Assembly (NCBI GenBank): GCA_963744935.1
Contig: CAVUVM010000012.1
Coordinates: 310,001 to 374,000 of the forward strand
Direction: 5' to 3'
DNA: 64,000 bases
From: Bog-473 sp963744935
GTDB taxonomy: Bacteria > Actinomycetota > Acidimicrobiia > Acidimicrobiales > RAAP-2
Below the pieces are notes generated by a model. That model saw nothing but the letters and a program-made list of their open reading frames with translations, was not told where the DNA came from and did no database searches. The position numbers and the translations under genes were made by a program. Below are positions 61,475 to 64,000 of the stretch, one piece after another; positions within the stretch are counted from its first letter, which is position 1, and the number at the start of each line of letters is the position of its first letter.

Positions 61475-63034
61475 TTATCGACAAGCTATCCGTACTCGGA
61501 GGATGTGAATTCGATGTGATTCAACCGGTCCGGGGTCGGCTGCTCCCTTAGGGTCCGCTGCCGAGAGCGCCGAGAGGCCGCCGCGCGGCAGCACCAAGCC
61601 CGCAACGACGGCTCCGGCCACGAAGATCAAGGAAGACCACAGGAAGGCGGTCGTGTAGCTATGGAGCAGGGCTCCCTGGAGATTGGCCGGAGTCAGTGTC
61701 CGACCGACCAGGTAGGAAGCAGCGGCGCCGGCGGCCAAAGTGTTGAGCAGCGACGTGCCGATGGATCCGCCGACCTGCTGGGCCGTGTTGAGGGTGGCCG
61801 ATCCCACGCCGGCGTCTTGGGGCGCCAATCCAAGGGTGCCGGTGCTGAAGGCGGGGGCGGCGCTCAGTCCGAACCCGATCCCCAATACCAGGAGATAGGG
61901 AAGGACGTGTGTGACGTACGAAGAATGCAAGCCGACGAGGTGGAGCCCGAACAACGCGGCCCCCGAAACGAGTAACCCGATCGGGACGATCGGCTTGGGG
62001 CCGAACCGCGGCAGGAGCACGCGATTGGACACCTGGGCCGTCGCGGCCAATGCAGCCACCAACGGGAGGAACGCAACGCCGGTCTTCACCGGGCTGAACC
62101 CCAACGTGCCCTGCAGGTAGTAGGTCAGGAACAAGAAGACGCCGAAGATACCGACGCTCGCGAAGAGCATCGCCAACACGGATCCGCCTCGAGTTCGGTT
62201 CAGCACGACCCGGGGCGGGAGCAGCGGGTATTTCGCCCTTGTCTCGAAAAAGGCGAATCCCGCAAGCAGGACCACCCCCGCCACGAGGAACCCGATCGTG
62301 TAGGTATCGCCCCACGACGTGGTCTCGGCGTGCGAGAAACCGAAGACCAGACAGAACAGCCCGCCAGCCACCAGGAACAGGCCGGGGAGGTCCAAGGGAT
62401 CGTGGTCAGCGCCGTGGTCGTCTTTCAACCAGAGCAGTGTGCCGCTGATGGCGCAGGCCGCAAAGACGAGGTTGACGAAGAGCGTCCATCGCCACGAGGC
62501 ATAGGAGGTAAGGATGCCGCCGAGGAGAAGACCCAGTGCGCCACCTGCGCCGGCGATTGCGCCGTAGATCCCAAACGCTTGTCCGCGCTCTCCCGGATCA
62601 GTGAAGGTGGTGGTCAAGAGGGCCAGCACCGAGGGGGCCAGCAACGCCCCGAAAGCGCCCTGGACGGTCCGGGCGATGACCAGCATTGTGAAGTCGACGG
62701 AGGACCCACCGATGGCTGAGGCAACAGCGAAACCGACCAGTCCGATGAGGAGCGCCCGCTTCCGTCCCACCATGTCACCGATACGGCCACCGAGGAGGAG
62801 CAGGCTGCCGAAGGCGAGTGAGTAGGCGGTGACGATCCACTGGCGATCGGCGTTGGAGAAATGGAGATCGTGCTGGGCGGTGGGGAGGGCGATGTTGACG
62901 ATGGTGCTGTCGAGAATGACCATCAACTGGGCGGTGCCCAGCACCGCCAGAATCCACCACCGCCGGCTGTACTTGGAATCATCAACCGGGGTCCCGTCCG
63001 CACCGGCGTGCTCCATCGTCATCAACGTGGTCAT
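61475..63034 (-). CDS. DHA2-family (EmrB/QacA-type) MFS drug efflux transporter
   Basis: A 519-aa protein with about 14 membrane helices. LAVLGTAQLMVILDSTIVNIALPTAQHDL has the motif D1-type Asp, LGGRIGDMVGRKRALLIG is motif A, and LGLLLGGILTSYASWRWTLFVNLV is the antiporter motif C/helix 5 region. It exports drugs or toxic lipophiles by proton antiport. No regulator is adjacent in the window. Confidence 0.9.
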   Translation of the reverse strand: MTTLMTMEHAGADGTPVDDSKYSRRWWILAVLGTAQLMVILDSTIVNIALPTAQHDLHFSNADRQWIVTAYSLAFGSLLLLGGRIGDMVGRKRALLIGLVGFAVASAIGGSSVDFTMLVIARTVQGAFGALLAPSVLALLTTTFTDPGERGQAFGIYGAIAGAGGALGLLLGGILTSYASWRWTLFVNLVFAACAISGTLLWLKDDHGADHDPLDLPGLFLVAGGLFCLVFGFSHAETTSWGDTYTIGFLVAGVVLLAGFAFFETRAKYPLLPPRVVLNRTRGGSVLAMLFASVGIFGVFLFLTYYLQGTLGFSPVKTGVAFLPLVAALAATAQVSNRVLLPRFGPKPIVPIGLLVSGAALFGLHLVGLHSSYVTHVLPYLLVLGIGFGLSAAPAFSTGTLGLAPQDAGVGSATLNTAQQVGGSIGTSLLNTLAAGAAASYLVGRTLTPANLQGALLHSYTTAFLWSSLIFVAGAVVAGLVLPRGGLSALSAADPKGAADPGPVESHRIHILRVRIACR

Positions 63035-63160
63035 TCGACTCTCCGCCGACGCACTTCATACCGCTTCTGATGTGTGGTCAAGTGAGGCACCCCCCATCTC
63101 TCGACGACAGCTCCTAGCTCCTATGTCACCCGAGTTGAGTCAAAGTATCGAGCCTTCCCG

Positions 63161-63295
63161 TTAGCGGTCGAACCTCTCGATTTTGCCGTTTGCCAGTTCC
63201 AGTATGACGGCGCACGTGTGTTCATGGTATTTCCGATGGGAGGTTTCGTCCCGAACAGACGCAAGATGGGTCGTTAGTTCAGCGTCGAGGGCGCA
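63161..63295 (-). pseudogene. Possible SnoaL-like fragment after the epimerase stop
   Basis: Directly after the TAG of the epimerase gene, the same frame stays open for about 44 codons and reads THLASVRDETSHRKYHEHTC then AVILELANGKIERFDR before a TAA. This looks like the end of a SnoaL/NTF2-type protein, but has no start of its own. It may be a remnant or a former fusion cut by the TAG. Confidence 0.3.
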
Positions 63296-64000
63296 CTACT
63301 GCCGGTAGCTGCCAGTGCTGAATTCCTCGACGAGCCCGAGATGGGAAGGCCTCCAGCCGAGTTCAACGCGGGCTCTGGTCGCCTGGGTGCCCTGGTCGAG
63401 GAGGAGTACCTCCGCGAAGTAATCACCGAGACGCGAGCGCGCCTCGGCGTCGGACCCGGCCACGGCACCCGGTGCACCCACGGCGACGGCGGCCGCCTCA
63501 GTGAGTTCCGCGACGGTCGGGGTGAGCCCGTTCCCGATGGAGTAATAACCACGGGCTGAGTCATGCTCAAGAGCAAGGCGAAAGAAGTCTGCCAGGTCGG
63601 CAACGTGCACAGTCACCCAATGCTGCAGCCCTTCGCCAATCATGATCAGATTTCCGCCGTCGTCTCGTGGAGAACCAAGAAGCAGTCCAGGGATCCCACC
63701 TCCAGCGTCGCCGTAGGCAGAGCCGGAGACCGGGATGATTGTCCTCACGCCTTCCGCACTGAGCAGACGCCGCTCAATCGGCTCTTTCCACGCCACCATC
63801 GGCGGCGGGTTACGGGGAGAGTCTTCGGTAATGTTGGTGTTGGTTCCGTAGACCCAGAGACCGCTGATCTGAATGTGTGGCTTGCCACTACCGGAAAACG
63901 CTTCGATCACTGCATCTGCCATGGCGGAATCGAGGTCCGCGCTCGTGGCGTCGCCCGGACTAGCCGTGTGGATCGATCCGTCCAGATTCGCCAACACGCT
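63296..64000 (-). CDS. NAD-dependent epimerase/dehydratase-like protein (5' truncated)
   Basis: The frame is open to the window end, so the N-terminal Rossmann motif lies outside; about 234 residues are visible. PHIQISGLWVYGTN, MVAWKEPIERRLLSAEG, GEGLQHWVTVHVADLADFFRLALEH and YYSIGNGLTPTVAELTEAAAVAVG follow the extended/atypical SDR epimerase pattern. The YxxxK of classical epimerases is not present in the visible part (VAWKEPIE instead). It resembles the protein at 20143 in style. Confidence 0.8.
   Translation of the reverse strand, partial: SVLANLDGSIHTASPGDATSADLDSAMADAVIEAFSGSGKPHIQISGLWVYGTNTNITEDSPRNPPPMVAWKEPIERRLLSAEGVRTIIPVSGSAYGDAGGGIPGLLLGSPRDDGGNLIMIGEGLQHWVTVHVADLADFFRLALEHDSARGYYSIGNGLTPTVAELTEAAAVAVGAPGAVAGSDAEARSRLGDYFAEVLLLDQGTQATRARVELGWRPSHLGLVEEFSTGSYRQ

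Overview
The window is high-GC DNA with actinobacterial traits: GTG starts, F420-type luciferase-like oxidoreductase, ECF sigma/zinc anti-sigma pair, OsmC and Ohr, Stf0-type sulfotransferases, and secreted proteins built of 42-residue GYWLVASDGG repeats. I infer Actinomycetota, most likely class Acidimicrobiia. The class assignment rests on the repeat style and gene repertoire and was not tested phylogenetically. No rRNA, tRNA, CRISPR array, phage gene or transposase was seen.

1-15.6 kb is a dense catabolic island: class II aldolase (cut by the window edge), two amidohydrolases, a cyclase-family hydrolase, two Baeyer-Villiger-type monooxygenases (the second frameshifted), a Rieske oxygenase alpha subunit, a SnoaL-like protein, an F420/LLM oxidoreductase, a carboxymuconolactone-decarboxylase-like protein, a cupin and several SDRs including a double-SDR fusion. 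Two divergent promoters in it share a near-identical 21-bp palindromic element (20 of 21 bases), so at least four genes look like one regulon. Together the genes suggest oxidative breakdown of a cyclic ketone, terpenoid or aromatic compound: hydroxylation, alcohol/ketone interconversion, Baeyer-Villiger insertion, ester or ring hydrolysis.

15.7-22.8 kb is regulatory and surface-related: an ECF sigma with its anti-sigma, a secreted beta-propeller, a secreted NlpC/P60 protein with six 42-aa repeats, TetR with a divergent epimerase, a cyclic-nucleotide-binding protein and a PilZ protein separated by two strong inverted repeats, and a UBP zinc finger. 22.8-28.7 kb is acyl-CoA and central metabolism: thiolase, OsmC, an acetolactate-synthase-like ThDP enzyme and a pair of overlapping CaiB/BaiF CoA-transferases, one lacking the catalytic Asp.

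28.7-34.8 kb is the most unusual block. Two nearly identical proteins, each a Stf0-like sulfotransferase domain fused to a glycosyltransferase-like domain, flank two further sulfotransferases of lower GC. The two copies are almost identical over about 1.2 kb but diverge in patches within the glycosyltransferase-like end. I read this as a sulfated-glycan assembly locus with recent duplication or gene conversion. At 35.3 kb a GH26-like hydrolase carries the same six-repeat module as the NlpC/P60 protein.

37-47 kb mixes regulators (two MarR), an ABC exporter, an RCC1-type lipoprotein, methyltransferases, a secreted S33 peptidase and an alkaline-phosphatase-superfamily hydrolase with three decayed genes (TetR remnant, alpha/beta hydrolase with an internal deletion, MFS remnant). 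47-64 kb is stress and housekeeping: GH15, APC permease, Ohr, a GT87-like mannosyltransferase, FtsH, a channel-like membrane protein, a PhyH-type dioxygenase, an alpha/beta hydrolase, LUD plus thioredoxin-reductase-like protein, a DHA2 efflux pump and a partial epimerase.
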